The translations under genes and the position numbers were made by a program. The notes beneath the pieces were generated by a model, which made no database searches, was not told the origin of the DNA, and saw nothing but the letters and a program-made list of their open reading frames with translations. DNA of 64,000 nucleotides from an uncultured Anaeromyxobacter sp. (GTDB lineage: Bacteria > Myxococcota > Myxococcia > Myxococcales > Anaeromyxobacteraceae): NCBI GenBank assembly GCA_903874275.1, contig CAIQRS010000084.1, forward strand, positions 1 to 64,000. Reading direction: 5' to 3'. Below, piece after piece: positions 43,214 to 54,381 of the stretch (position 1 is the stretch's first letter; every line of letters starts with the position of its first letter).

Positions 43214-43807
43214 ATGCTCGACACCTCGGTCCTGGTCCTCAACAGGGTCTACCAGCCGATCCACGTCACGTCGGTCCGGCGGGCCGTGTCGCTCCTCTAC
43301 CAGGGAGTGGCGAGGGCCATCGACGACGAGTTCCGGCTTCTCGACTTCGAGAGCTGGGCCGAGCTGGCGGCGGCGAACGACGAGGCCATCCACACGCCCA
43401 CCCGCGCCATCCGCGTGCCCCGGGTCGTGGTGCTGGTGGCCCACGCCCACCTGCCGCACCACCGGGTGCGCTTCTCGCGCCTGAACGTCTACGCCCGCGA
43501 CGAGAGCGCCTGCCAGTACTGCGGCCGGCGGCGGGCCCGCGCCGAGCTCAACCTCGACCACGTGATCCCGCGATCCCGGGGCGGATCGACGAGCTGGGAG
43601 AACGTGGTGTGCAGCTGCGTCGCCTGCAACCTGCGCAAGGGAGGCAGGACGCCGGAGGAGGCGGGCATGCGGCTGCTGCGCCAGCCCTCCCGGCCGCAGT
43701 GGACCGCGGTCTTCCGGGCGGCGGCGCGCCGCGCCCTTTACCGGCAGTGGATTCCGTTCCTGGGGCTGGCGGACGCGGCCTACTGGAACGTCGAGCTGCG
43801 GGACTGA
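43214..43807 (+). CDS. HNH endonuclease domain protein
   Basis: Protein of 197 residues. The first 100 form a non-catalytic domain (LDTSVLVLNRVYQPIHVTSV). The HNH core is at 95-140: CQYCGRR, LDHVIPRSRGG with Asp115/His116, NVVCSCVACNLRKGGR, with two CxxC pairs for zinc. This form is widespread in Gram-negative and other bacteria as a stand-alone chromosomal gene of unknown role; it is not next to a methylase, so restriction is unlikely. TAGGGT lies seven bases before the ATG. A J-domain/HTH gene starts two bases after its stop. Confidence 0.85.
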   Translation: MLDTSVLVLNRVYQPIHVTSVRRAVSLLYQGVARAIDDEFRLLDFESWAELAAANDEAIHTPTRAIRVPRVVVLVAHAHLPHHRVRFSRLNVYARDESACQYCGRRRARAELNLDHVIPRSRGGSTSWENVVCSCVACNLRKGGRTPEEAGMRLLRQPSRPQWTAVFRAAARRALYRQWIPFLGLADAAYWNVELRD

Positions 43808-43809
43808 GC

Positions 43810-44451
43810 GTGCGGCGCATCCTCGAGCAGAGCTTCTACGAGCTCCTGGAGGTCTCCCCCTCGGCCACCCCGGAGGAGATCGAGCGCGCCTGGGAGCGGG
43901 CCCGCGTGCTCTACGGGACGGGGTCGCTGGCCGCCTACACCCTCCTCACCCCCGAACTGGCCGCGGTCCTCGCGAGCCGCATCGACGAGGCCTACGAGGT
44001 GCTCCTCGACCCGATGGCCCGGGCGGCCTACGACGCCAGGCTCCCCGTGGAGGAGGCCCGGACCGCACGGCCGGCCCCGGAGCCCGCCGCCGCCCCGCCC
44101 GTTCCACAGGCAGCGCCCCTGACGTTCGCGCCGCCCGATCCGGCCCCCCCTTCGCCGGCGGTCGAGCCGCCTCGCCCGTTCGTCCCCCCGGAGGGGGCGG
44201 CCTGGACCGGCGAACTCCTCCGGAAGGCGCGCGAGGCGCGGGGGCTCTCGGTGGTCCAGCTGTCCGAGCGGACCAAGCTTTCCCGGCTCCACATCGAGGC
44301 GGTCGAGGCCGAGAGCTTCACCCAGCTCCCCGTGGCCGCCTACCTGCGCGGCATCGTCATGTGCATCGCCCGGGAGCTCCGGCTCGACGGCCAGAAGGTG
44401 TCACGGTCCTATCTGGAGAGGGCCGCGGGGGCCTCCAAGACGGGGCGGTAG
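43810..44451 (+). CDS. Degenerate J-domain / RodZ-type HTH protein
   Basis: Protein of 213 residues in three parts. Residues 6-75 resemble a DnaJ domain (SFYELLEVSPSATPEEIERA ... DEAYEVLLDPMARAAYDARL), but the His-Pro-Asp needed to stimulate DnaK is absent (ERARVLYGTGS in its place). A Pro/Ala linker follows (80-135). The C-terminal HTH_25-type domain is at TGELLRKAREARGLSVVQLS and ERTKLSRLHIEAVEAESFTQ with YLRGIVMCIARELRLD. There is no membrane helix, unlike RodZ. GTG 43810 is two bases after the HNH stop, so the two are probably co-expressed. Confidence 0.72.
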   Translation: MRRILEQSFYELLEVSPSATPEEIERAWERARVLYGTGSLAAYTLLTPELAAVLASRIDEAYEVLLDPMARAAYDARLPVEEARTARPAPEPAAAPPVPQAAPLTFAPPDPAPPSPAVEPPRPFVPPEGAAWTGELLRKAREARGLSVVQLSERTKLSRLHIEAVEAESFTQLPVAAYLRGIVMCIARELRLDGQKVSRSYLERAAGASKTGR

Positions 44452-44463
44452 CGGTCCCCCATC

Positions 44464-44491
44464 TTGACCGCGGCGAGGGGCGGACTAGCAT
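44464..44491 (+). promoter_or_regulatory. Candidate promoter of the 88-residue protein gene
   Basis: TTGACC (44464-44469), a 16-base spacer and TAGCAT (44486-44491). The ATG is at 44498, six bases after the -10, so the transcript would begin at the start codon; there is no Shine-Dalgarno. Confidence 0.5.
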
Positions 44492-44497
44492 CAGCAC

Positions 44498-44764
44498 ATG
44501 CCGCTCATCGAGGCGCCCGAGCAGGCCATCCGCCTGGCGCGCGCCATCTGCTCCGACGTGTCGCTCTACAACGAGGAGAAGATCGTCCGCTCCATCGAGC
44601 AGGACTCCTTCTTCGACGCGCTCCGGGAGGAGCTCGAGGAGGGGCGGGAGCTGTACCGTTCCCGCGTCGCCCCCGATCTCTACCAGCGGACCAACTACTA
44701 CGACCGCGCCATCGTGGATGTCATCCTTCGCCCCAAGGGACACGTGAAGTCCCGGATCTGGTGA
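44498..44764 (+). CDS. Conserved-looking hypothetical protein (88 residues)
   Basis: Not recognised. It is a compact, charged, non-membrane protein with no Cys pair or nucleotide motif. Residues 8-45 read as two helices (EQAIRLARAICSDVSLYNEE, KIVRSIEQDSFFDALREELE), and the end is RTNYYDRAIVDVILRPKGHV. The coding pattern, codon use and tight fit between its own promoter and rluD support a real gene. The downstream pseudouridine synthase gene is in the same frame right after its stop, so the two are likely co-transcribed. Confidence 0.65.
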   Translation: MPLIEAPEQAIRLARAICSDVSLYNEEKIVRSIEQDSFFDALREELEEGRELYRSRVAPDLYQRTNYYDRAIVDVILRPKGHVKSRIW

Positions 44765-44776
44765 GGCGAGGGGAAG

Positions 44777-45727
44777 CTGGGCGAGCACCAAGAGTTCCGG
44801 GCCGGGGAGAGCGAGGCGGGAGTCCGCCTCGACCTGGCCGTGTCGCGCCTCTCCCCGTCGCTCTCGCGTGCGCGGGTCCAGCGGCTCCTCGCCGAGGGGC
44901 GCGTCCTCGTGGACGGGCGGCCGGGCAAGCCCTCGATGCGGTTGCGCGGCAACGAGCGGATCGCCGTGGAGGTCCCGGACCCCGAGCCCTCCGCCGTGCT
45001 CCCGCAGGACCTCCCGCTCACCGTGCTGCACGAGGACCGGGACCTGCTCGTCCTCGACAAGCGGGCCGGCATGGTGGTCCACCCGGCGCGCGGGTCGCCC
45101 CACTCCACGGTGGTGAACGCCCTCCTTCACCGGATGGGGAGCCAGGGGGCCCCCGGGGACCGGCTCGGCCTCGTCCACCGGCTCGACCGGGAGACCTCGG
45201 GGTGCCTGGTCGTGGCGCGGACCGAGGCCGCGCTCGCGGATCTGCAGTCCCAGTTCCAGGGGCGCACCGTCGAGAAGGCCTACCTGGCGCTGGTCCACGG
45301 ACGCCTCCCCGACGAGGGGAGGCTCGAGACGCCCTACGGGCGCCACCCGCGCGACCGGAAGAAGTTCACTTCGCGTGAAGGTCGCCGCCGGGCCCTCACC
45401 GAGTGGAGGGTGAAGGAGCGGTTCGGCGACCGGGCCACGCTGGCCGAGGTGACGCTCCACACCGGTCGAACCCACCAGATCCGGGTCCACCTCTCGGAGG
45501 CCGGGCACCCGGTCCTGGCCGACGGCACGTACGGGGGGACCCGGCGCGAGGCCCGGCTCGGCCCGGCCGACCCGCTGCGGCTCGCGGGCGCCGCCATCGG
45601 GAGGCAGGCGCTCCACGCCTGGAAGCTCGCCTTCCACCACCCGCGAACCGGACGGCTGCGCCGGTTCGAGGCCCCAGTCCCGCCCGACCTGGCCGAGGCC
45701 ATCGCCATCCTGCGCCGGGAGATCTAG
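44777..45727 (+). CDS. rluD: RluD-type 23S rRNA pseudouridine synthase
   Basis: Isomerises uridines, probably in 23S rRNA helix 69. An S4-like N-terminal domain (LDLAVSRLSPSLSRARVQRL, EGRVLVDGRPGKPSMRLRGN) is followed by the catalytic domain with VHRLDRETSG (catalytic Asp137), KAYLALVHG, TGRTHQIRVHL and GHPVLADGTYGG. The first standard start in frame is GTG 44840, which would cut off the conserved Arg-Leu-Asp of the S4 domain. CTG 44777, with GAGGGG just upstream and no other option before the preceding in-frame stop, restores it. The stop overlaps the methyltransferase stop in CTAG. Confidence 0.85.
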   Translation: MGEHQEFRAGESEAGVRLDLAVSRLSPSLSRARVQRLLAEGRVLVDGRPGKPSMRLRGNERIAVEVPDPEPSAVLPQDLPLTVLHEDRDLLVLDKRAGMVVHPARGSPHSTVVNALLHRMGSQGAPGDRLGLVHRLDRETSGCLVVARTEAALADLQSQFQGRTVEKAYLALVHGRLPDEGRLETPYGRHPRDRKKFTSREGRRRALTEWRVKERFGDRATLAEVTLHTGRTHQIRVHLSEAGHPVLADGTYGGTRREARLGPADPLRLAGAAIGRQALHAWKLAFHHPRTGRLRRFEAPVPPDLAEAIAILRREI

Positions 45728-46314
45728 CGCCCCCGCCGCCGGGCCTCGAAGCGGCGCATGGTGTCCCGCTCGCGCCGCGTGGCCGGATCGATGACCAGGC
45801 CGGCCTCCGCGAGCGTCCGCTCGGTCTCCCGGTTGGGGTGGCAGCCGCCGGAGAGGGCCGTCCAGGCCGGCTGGCTCCAGTCCTGGAGCCGGGCCTTCCA
45901 GGGCAGCGGGGACCGGACGTGCTCGAGGGCGCGAACCGTTCCTCCGGGCGCGAGGACCCGGAGCATCTCGGCGGCTGCGGCGGCGGGATCGGTCACGGAG
46001 CAGAGGACCAGCCCGCTGGCCACGGTGTCGAAGGCCCCGTCGCGGAAGGGGAGCGCCTCGGCGCGGGCCCGGACCAGCAGCGCGCCGGGGGAGCGGCGCC
46101 GGGCCCGGGCCAGGCTCTGGGAGCAGGGGTCCACGCCGACGGCGCGGGTTCCCGGCGGGAGGAGCGGGAGGTTGCGCCCGGTGCCGCATCCCAGGTCGAG
46201 GGTGCGGCCGCGCGCCCCGTCGGCGAGCCAGCGGCGCCAGGGGCCGAGCCCGAGCCTCTCGAGGATCGCCATGGCGCCGTCGTACAGCCAGGGGATCTGC
46301 TCGGCGCCGCGCAT
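45724..46314 (-). CDS. Class I SAM-dependent methyltransferase (UbiE-like)
   Basis: Protein of 196 residues with the SAM motif LDLGCGTGRNLPLLPPGTRA (about 40-58), VDPCSQSLARARR, the acidic PFRDGAFDTVASGLVLCSV and LRVLAPGGTVRALEHVRSP, the Methyltransf_11/UbiE order. The late RRERDTMRRFEARRRGR is basic. The substrate is unknown; small molecules or phospholipids are usual for this group. It starts nine bases after the ABC exporter gene and is probably co-transcribed with it. Confidence 0.82.
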   Translation of the reverse strand: MRGAEQIPWLYDGAMAILERLGLGPWRRWLADGARGRTLDLGCGTGRNLPLLPPGTRAVGVDPCSQSLARARRRSPGALLVRARAEALPFRDGAFDTVASGLVLCSVTDPAAAAAEMLRVLAPGGTVRALEHVRSPLPWKARLQDWSQPAWTALSGGCHPNRETERTLAEAGLVIDPATRRERDTMRRFEARRRGR

Positions 46315-46323
46315 GGTGGATCC

Positions 46324-48198
46324 TTAGTCCAGGTAGCCCTGGGCCTGCAGCGAGAAGAGGTGGGCATAGCGGCCGCCCCGCTCGACGAGCTCCCGGTGGC
46401 TTCCCAGCTCCTCGACGCGTCCGCCGTGCAGGACGGCGATCCGGTCGGCGATGCGGACGGTGGAAAAGCGGTGGGAGATGACGATGGCGGTCCGCCCCGC
46501 GGCCAGCTCGCGGAAGCGCACGAAGAGCTCGTGCTCCGACTCGGCGTCGATGCTGGCGGTGGGCTCGTCGAGCACCAGGATCTCGGCGTCGCGCATGAAG
46601 GCCCGGGCCACCGCGAGCTTCTGCCACTGCCCGGCCGAGATCTCGTGCCCCTTCTCGAACCAGCCACCGAGCACCGTGTCGAGCCCGGCAGGCAGCGACT
46701 CCACCAGCGCCCCGGCGCCGGCGCGGCGGGCCGCCTCGGCGATGCGGGGGCGATCCTCGACGTGGGCGGGGTTCCCGAAGCCGATGTTCTCGGCGGCGGT
46801 GAACTGGTAGCGGACGAAGTCCTGGAAGACGGCCCCGATGCGGGAGCGGAGGTCGCGCGGATCGAGGTCGCGAAGGTCCACTCCGCCGTAGGTGATCCGC
46901 CCCTCGGTGGGGTCGTAGAGCCGCAGGAGCAGCTTCACGAGGGTGCTCTTGCCGGCGCCGTTCTCCCCGACGAGCCCCAGGGTCTCCCCCGGCTCGAGCC
47001 GGAGGCTCACGTTCCGCAGCGCCCACTCCGGGCGGGAAGGGTAGCGGAAGGAGACGTCCTCGAAGACGATGGGGAGCGGCGCGCCACGCGGGACCGTGGC
47101 CGGCGGGTCCACCCGCGCCGCCTCGCCGGAGGTGGGTATGGCCAGGAAGGCGAAGAGGTTCGACATGTAGAGGGCGTCCTCGTACATGGCGCCCACCGCC
47201 GACAGGATCCCCTGGAAGGCCGACTGTCCCTGGCGGAAGACCACCAGGTAGAGGGTCATGTCGCCGAGCGAGATCTCGCCACGCGCCGCCCGCTCGGCCA
47301 CCAGCAGGTACATCCCGTAGAAGGCGCCGAGCGCCAGGATCCCGAAGGCGGTGCCGGCCACCAGCCGCCGGACCGCGAGCCTGCGGTCCTCGGCGTAGAA
47401 CTTGGAGAAGAGGTCCCGGTAACGCCCCAGCACGAGCGGCCCCAGGTCGAAGAGCTTGACCTCCTTCACGTGGGAGTCGCGGGTGAGGATCCACTCGAGG
47501 TAGTTGAGGCGCCGCCCCTCCGGGGCGCGCCAGGTGTTCACCCGGAACGACTCGGCGGAGAGCCGGGCCTCGGCCACGAAGGCCGGGATCGAGGCGGCCA
47601 GGATGACGAGCACGCTCCAGGGGGAGAGGCGCCAGAGGAGGGCGGAGAGGGCGGCCAGCGTCACGGCGTTCTGCGCCACCCCGAAGGCCTGCATGACGAG
47701 CGACAGGGGGCGCGAGGAGGCCTCGCGCCGGGCGTTCTGCATCTTGTCGTAGACGTCGGCGTCCTCGAAGTGGCGCAGCTCGAGCGAGAGGGCCTTCTCG
47801 AGGATCCGGACGTTGATGCGGTTGCCGAGGTGGGTGCGGAGGAGCTCGCGGAGGAGCCCGAGCAGGCGCCCCAGGACGAGCGTCGCCGCGAGCAGTGCCA
47901 GTTCCACGAGCACGAGCCGGGCCACCCGATCCCGGTCGCCGGCGGCGCCGGTTCGGGCCGCCTCCACCACGCCGTCGATGATGAGCTTGCCGACCCAGGC
48001 CACCGGGGCGGGGAGGAGCGCCGTCATCCCGGTGAGCGCCGCGATGGCGAGCGTGCCGCGCCGATCGGCCTCCCAGACCAGCCGGAAGGTGCCCGGGACC
48101 TGCCCGAACACGCCGGCGGCCGCGGTCAGCCGGCCGCGGAGGTCGGTCGGGGCGGTGGGGTCGGTACCGGGGGAGCTCGGGCGACGGGCGGGGGGCAA
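46324..48198 (-). CDS. ABC exporter, fused membrane and ATPase domains
   Basis: Half-size exporter of 624 residues expected to work as a homodimer. The membrane domain (about 45-340) includes LAIAALTGMTALLPAPVAWV and LVRLVLVELALLAATLVLGR-type helices. The ATPase has Walker A LVGENGAGKST, the Q-loop in GAVFQDFVRYQ, a variant signature HEISAGQWQKLAVARA (Ala for Gly in LSGGQ), and Walker B ILVLDEPTASID, ending ISHRFSTVRIADRI. The start is TTG 48198; the next in-frame GTG is 30 codons later. No Shine-Dalgarno is seen. The substrate is unknown; the following methyltransferase may act on the same molecule. Confidence 0.88.
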   Translation of the reverse strand: MPPARRPSSPGTDPTAPTDLRGRLTAAAGVFGQVPGTFRLVWEADRRGTLAIAALTGMTALLPAPVAWVGKLIIDGVVEAARTGAAGDRDRVARLVLVELALLAATLVLGRLLGLLRELLRTHLGNRINVRILEKALSLELRHFEDADVYDKMQNARREASSRPLSLVMQAFGVAQNAVTLAALSALLWRLSPWSVLVILAASIPAFVAEARLSAESFRVNTWRAPEGRRLNYLEWILTRDSHVKEVKLFDLGPLVLGRYRDLFSKFYAEDRRLAVRRLVAGTAFGILALGAFYGMYLLVAERAARGEISLGDMTLYLVVFRQGQSAFQGILSAVGAMYEDALYMSNLFAFLAIPTSGEAARVDPPATVPRGAPLPIVFEDVSFRYPSRPEWALRNVSLRLEPGETLGLVGENGAGKSTLVKLLLRLYDPTEGRITYGGVDLRDLDPRDLRSRIGAVFQDFVRYQFTAAENIGFGNPAHVEDRPRIAEAARRAGAGALVESLPAGLDTVLGGWFEKGHEISAGQWQKLAVARAFMRDAEILVLDEPTASIDAESEHELFVRFRELAAGRTAIVISHRFSTVRIADRIAVLHGGRVEELGSHRELVERGGRYAHLFSLQAQGYLD

Positions 48199-48256
48199 GG
48201 TTGTAGGCTAGATAGCGCCTTCAGTTTTTCGCCGCCACGTCGTACATGGGTTGCCG

Positions 48257-50340
<2,084 letters not shown>

Positions 50341-50344
<4 letters not shown>

Positions 50345-51693
50345 CTTCCTCCGCCCGCCGCCGCCGCTCCCTTGCCGCTCTCTCCGCTGCGGTCGAGGGC
50401 CAGCTTGAAGAGCACCGGGCCGAAGAGCTCGTTCAGCGCCACGGCCGCCACCGCCAGCGCCCCGAACTGGGCGCCGAAGGCGGGGAACTGCCCCTGCATC
50501 CTGGCGGCGATCCCCAGCGCCAGCCCGGCCTGGGAGACCAGGCCGGCCCATCCCCATGAGCGCAGCTCGGGTGGATCGCCGGCCAGGCGGGCGGTGAGCC
50601 GCGCTCCCACCACCGCGGTGGCGGCCCGGACCGCGAAGAAGAGCAGGGCCGCCGGCCAGAGGGTCTTCAGCAGGGGGAGGTCGAGGTGGGCGCCGGCGGT
50701 GGCGAAGAAGATGACGTAGACCACCTCGCCGGTGTTCTCGATGGCGTGCAGGAGCTTCTCCCCCTGCCGGGAGAAGTTCTGCACCACGAAGCCGGCGGTG
50801 AGGAAGGTCAGCAGCCACTCGAAGCGGAGGTAGGCGATGACGTCCACCACCACGAGGCCGAGCAGGAGGAGCACGAGAAGCACCTGCCGGCCCACGAAGC
50901 GCAGGTAGGCGACCAGCAGGAGCCCGAGGGTGGTCCCGATGGCGACGCTGCCCAGGAGCTCGTGCCCCAGCTCGCCGAAGGCGGCGAGCGAGAGGGTCGC
51001 GCCTGGCTCGAGCAACGGCCGCACCCCGGTCATCACCAGCGCCAGCAGCACGACCACCACCACGTCGGAGGACATCACGAAGCCGACGGTGAAGTCGGTG
51101 AGCCGCCCGGCGGGGCGGGTCTGGGAGAGGATGCCCATGACCGCGGAGGGGCTGCGGGTGATGGCGACGACCCCCCAGAGGAGGGCCACCGCGAAGACCG
51201 CCGGAAGGGGCATGCCGCGGGTGAACGGGACGAGATCGCGGGCCAGGACGAAGGTGGTGGGGATGACCAGGAGCGCCAGCCCGTTCTGGACCACGGTGGC
51301 CGCGACCAGGCTCCGGAAGCCGCGCCGCAATGCCTCGAGCCGGAGCTCGGCGCCGCCCGCCAGCGCGATGAGCGAGAGGGCGAGCGAGTTCACCACCGAC
51401 AGGTCGGCCACGGTCTGGTGGTCCACGGCGTGGAGCACGTAGGGGCCCGCCACGATCCCGGCGAGCAGGAAGCCGGTCAGGTGCGGGAGGCGGACGACCT
51501 CCAGGAGGCTCGAGGCCAGGGTCCCGGCGAGCAGGAAGAATCCGACCGCGGCCAGGTCGCGTCCGGTGCGCTGCCACTCGCCGGGGAGGGAACCGGCGAG
51601 CCGTTCGACCCCCAGCATGAGCGCGAAGAGGCCGAGCAGGGCGCCGAGCTCGAGGAGGCGGGTCCAGGGACCCTTGCGGGCGGGCGCGCTCAC
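50341..51693 (-). CDS. CPA-type cation:proton antiporter membrane protein
   Basis: Inner-membrane protein of 450 residues with about 12 hydrophobic segments. HLTGFLLAGIVAGPYVLHAV is the usual TM2-3 opening of CPA2 transporters; AITRSPSAVMGILSQT and GFVMSSDVVVVVLLALVMTG occupy the ion-site positions, with Ser-Asp rather than the Asp-Asp or Asn-Asp pair. The last residues are Gly/Ala-rich. It starts with GTG that overlaps the stop of the upstream antiporter-like gene by four bases. No Trk/KefC-type NAD-binding domain is attached. The ion and direction of transport are unknown. Confidence 0.75.
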
Positions 51694-52874
51694 GTCGGCA
51701 CCTCCCCGGCCCGGCGCAAGGCCCGGCGAAGCGCCGGTGGACCGAGGAACTCGCCGGCCACCGCGGCGGCGACGGTGGTGGCCAGCACCAGGTCACCCAC
51801 GGGTCCGGGGTAGCGAAGATTCACTGATAGTGCAATGGCGATCCCCAGCGGACCGGTGGAGAAGAAGGCCAGGGAGAGTCCGGGCCCCCCACGCCGCGCC
51901 ACCGGGTCCACCGCCGCGACCACCGCGGCGGCCAGCAGCGCCGTCCCCAGCCGCGCCAGCAGGGCCGCGGCCACGATCCAGAGGGCCGGGCCGGAGACCA
52001 TGTCCGTCCGGGCGCCGGCCAGGAAGAGGGCCGGGAGGATCACCGCCCCCTCGACCCCGCCCGCCAGCGTGCGCGCCTGGGCCCGCAGGGGCGAGGCGAT
52101 GGCCAGGAAGAGCCCCAGGGAGAACCCGGTCGCCAGCACCGACAGGTCGAGCCGCTGGGCGAGCCCCGTGCCGAGCAGGGAGAATCCGAAGAGGAGCGAC
52201 CAGAAGGTCACCGGGCGGAGCGAGCGTCCGAGCAGCCCCGCGAAGACCAGGCCGAGGACTCCACCCACGGCGAGGCCGCCGCCGGGGAGGGCCATCACGC
52301 CCCGCGAGGTGTCGAGCGACATGAGGAGGCTCATGGCCGCGATGGGGACGAGGTCGTCGGAGCGGGTGATCCCGGCCACCCGCTCGATGAGCGGGCCCCC
52401 CGCGCCCAGCCGCTCGGAGGCCCAGCGGGCCACGTGGCGGGAGGTGTCGGCCAGGGCCGCGGCGAGGCAGACCGCGAGCGCCAGGCGTTGCTCCTGGTCC
52501 GGGAAGAGGGCGCCGGCCGCGGGAACCCGTTCGAGGACGAGGAGGACCGCGCCGCCGACCCCTGCGAGGGAGAGAAGCCCCACGATCACCCCGAGGGCCA
52601 CGGCCCCCGCACCGACGCGCCGTTCCCCGTCCACGCCGAGGGTGAGCCCGACGAGGAGCGCGATCCAGCCGGTGGCGAGCAGCGCCAGGGGGGCGAAGCG
52701 GGCCACCTCGGCGCCGCCCACGAGTCCCAGCGCCGACGGGCCGGCGACGAGGCCGGCCAGCAGCCACTCGGACCCGGACGGCAACCCCCGGCCGCGCAGC
52801 CCGCGCCCTCCCATCAGGAACCCGCCCACGTAGGCGACGAGGAGCAGGACGAACAGCGACTGCAGGGTGCTCAC
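51690..52874 (-). CDS. Second, divergent CPA-type antiporter-like membrane protein
   Basis: Membrane protein of 394 residues, about 12 helices. SEWLLAGLVAGPSALGLVGG matches the CPA2 opening, and the ion-site region reads AALADTSRHVARW and GITRSDDLVPIAAMSLLMS, this time with an Asp-Asp pair. It is not a copy of the downstream antiporter but a distant relative. GTG 52874 overlaps the stop of the MscS-like gene and its own stop overlaps the next GTG, so the three genes are translationally coupled. A heteromeric transporter is the simplest reading (inference). Confidence 0.7.
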   Translation of the reverse strand: MSTLQSLFVLLLVAYVGGFLMGGRGLRGRGLPSGSEWLLAGLVAGPSALGLVGGAEVARFAPLALLATGWIALLVGLTLGVDGERRVGAGAVALGVIVGLLSLAGVGGAVLLVLERVPAAGALFPDQEQRLALAVCLAAALADTSRHVARWASERLGAGGPLIERVAGITRSDDLVPIAAMSLLMSLDTSRGVMALPGGGLAVGGVLGLVFAGLLGRSLRPVTFWSLLFGFSLLGTGLAQRLDLSVLATGFSLGLFLAIASPLRAQARTLAGGVEGAVILPALFLAGARTDMVSGPALWIVAAALLARLGTALLAAAVVAAVDPVARRGGPGLSLAFFSTGPLGIAIALSVNLRYPGPVGDLVLATTVAAAVAGEFLGPPALRRALRRAGEVPT

Positions 52875-54361
52875 GCCGCCCCCGCCGCTCCAGGACCGGG
52901 TCGGCCCAGCTTCACCCCCTCGGCGCGCAGGGCCGAGGAGACGCGCACGGCCAGGTCGGCTCCGGGTCCGGCCACGCGGTAGAGCGCCCCGGTTGCGTCG
53001 AGGCTCACCAGATCGGCCGCGGTGCCCGGGCCGCCGGTCCGCAGCAGGATCTCCCGGACCAGCGCCTGGTCCTCGGTGGAGTCCACCGAGAGCTCGAAGC
53101 GGGCCGCCGCGGCGAGGCCGGGGAGGCGGGTCGGGAGGATCAAGGTGGCCAGGTGGGGGACGAGCACCCGCCGGCCCGACGCGTCCTCGACCTCGACGTC
53201 GAGGAGCCCGACCGCGCGCACGATCCCCGTCGTGGCGCCGATCTCGGCGACGTGCCCGGTCCGGTAGACCCTCCCCAGGAGGCGCGGCAGCCCGGCGGCC
53301 ACGCTGGCCAGCACCGGCGCCGCCGCCAGCCCCACGGCCAGCAGGGCGGCCTGCCCCAGGTTCGCGAGCATGCCCTCGTCGCTCCCGGTGAGGACCGGCG
53401 CGGCGAACACCGAAGCCACGATCACGAGCGCGATGCGCAGGAGCTGCCCGACGGGCACCGCCAGCTCGGCCGGCATCCAGCGGAGGTGGGTCTCGCCGGC
53501 CGCCACGCTCCCGAAGAAGAGCCGGACGGCGCGCAGCCCGAGCAGGAGGAGGGCGCCGGCCACGATGGCGGCGATGGTGGCCGGGATGGCGCCGCCGACC
53601 CGGGCCAGCGTGCTCGCGGCCGGACCGAGGACCACCTGGCCGAGGTGGAGCCCGGCGCCGCGGGTGGAGGGGAAGAGGGAGAGGGCGAAGACGACCCAGG
53701 CGTAGGCGATGACGATCTGGAGCACGACGCGCCCCACCCGGATCCCCACGGCGAGCGCGCCGGCCACCCCCTCCGGGCTCACCAGCTCGACGCCCCGCAG
53801 CCGGAGCGCCGGGGCGCGCCCCCTGCGCTCCCGGATGGTCGATTCCACGCCCCGGTCGAGGTCGCCGATCTTCCGGAGGAGCAGGAAGGCCACCAGCCCC
53901 GAGAGGACGAGGAGGGAGAAGTGGAAGACCAGCTCGGCGATGCGCGCCCTGCGCCGCTCGACGCGCAGCACCCGGTCCACGTCGGAGGCGGCGGATCGGG
54001 AGAGCTCCTCGATCCCCGGGAGCCCGGCGGCGGCGACGTCCTCGGGACCGAGCTCGAGGACCACCACCTTGCCGACGCGGATCGACGCCGCGTCGCCCTG
54101 CAGCTCGACCACCGCTTCGCCGGAGGGGCCCGCCTCCATGACGTCGGCGAGGGCCTTGCTGGCCGCGCGGGCGCGGGGCGCCGCCTCGACTCCGCCGCGC
54201 GATGCACGGAGGGTGAGCACCCGGGCATCCCGCAGGGTCACGTCGGCGCCGGCCGGGGCCGGCGGCGGAGCGGCCTCGGCGAGCACGGGCAGGAGGGCGA
54301 GGAGGAGCGCCAGGATCACCGGCCCAGACTCACGGAGGGGCCGGCCGATGGTCAAGGGCAA
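52871..54361 (-). CDS. MscS-like mechanosensitive-channel family protein
   Basis: Protein of 496 residues. Signal peptide at the start (RESGPVILALLLALLPVLAEA), a periplasmic domain (35-165), then hydrophobic segments including FHFSLLVLSGLVAFLLLRKI and IPATIAAIVAGALLLLGLRA. The MscS core is at NLGQAALLAVGLAAAPVLAS, then YRTGHVAEIGATTGIVRAVG and RRVLVPHLATLILPTRLPG. The Gly/Ala packing of TM3 and the beta domain are as in MscS, but the pore helix is divergent. TTG 54361 is the likely start. It heads a three-gene set with two antiporter proteins. Confidence 0.75.
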   Translation of the reverse strand: MPLTIGRPLRESGPVILALLLALLPVLAEAAPPPAPAGADVTLRDARVLTLRASRGGVEAAPRARAASKALADVMEAGPSGEAVVELQGDAASIRVGKVVVLELGPEDVAAAGLPGIEELSRSAASDVDRVLRVERRRARIAELVFHFSLLVLSGLVAFLLLRKIGDLDRGVESTIRERRGRAPALRLRGVELVSPEGVAGALAVGIRVGRVVLQIVIAYAWVVFALSLFPSTRGAGLHLGQVVLGPAASTLARVGGAIPATIAAIVAGALLLLGLRAVRLFFGSVAAGETHLRWMPAELAVPVGQLLRIALVIVASVFAAPVLTGSDEGMLANLGQAALLAVGLAAAPVLASVAAGLPRLLGRVYRTGHVAEIGATTGIVRAVGLLDVEVEDASGRRVLVPHLATLILPTRLPGLAAAARFELSVDSTEDQALVREILLRTGGPGTAADLVSLDATGALYRVAGPGADLAVRVSSALRAEGVKLGRPGPGAAGAA

Positions 54362-54381
54362 ACGGCTCGCCGCGATGGCGG

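Noticed and set aside
43214-43807. HNH protein as part of a restriction or homing element
   Set aside because: No methylase, intron or inserted gene nearby, and base composition does not differ from the neighbours.
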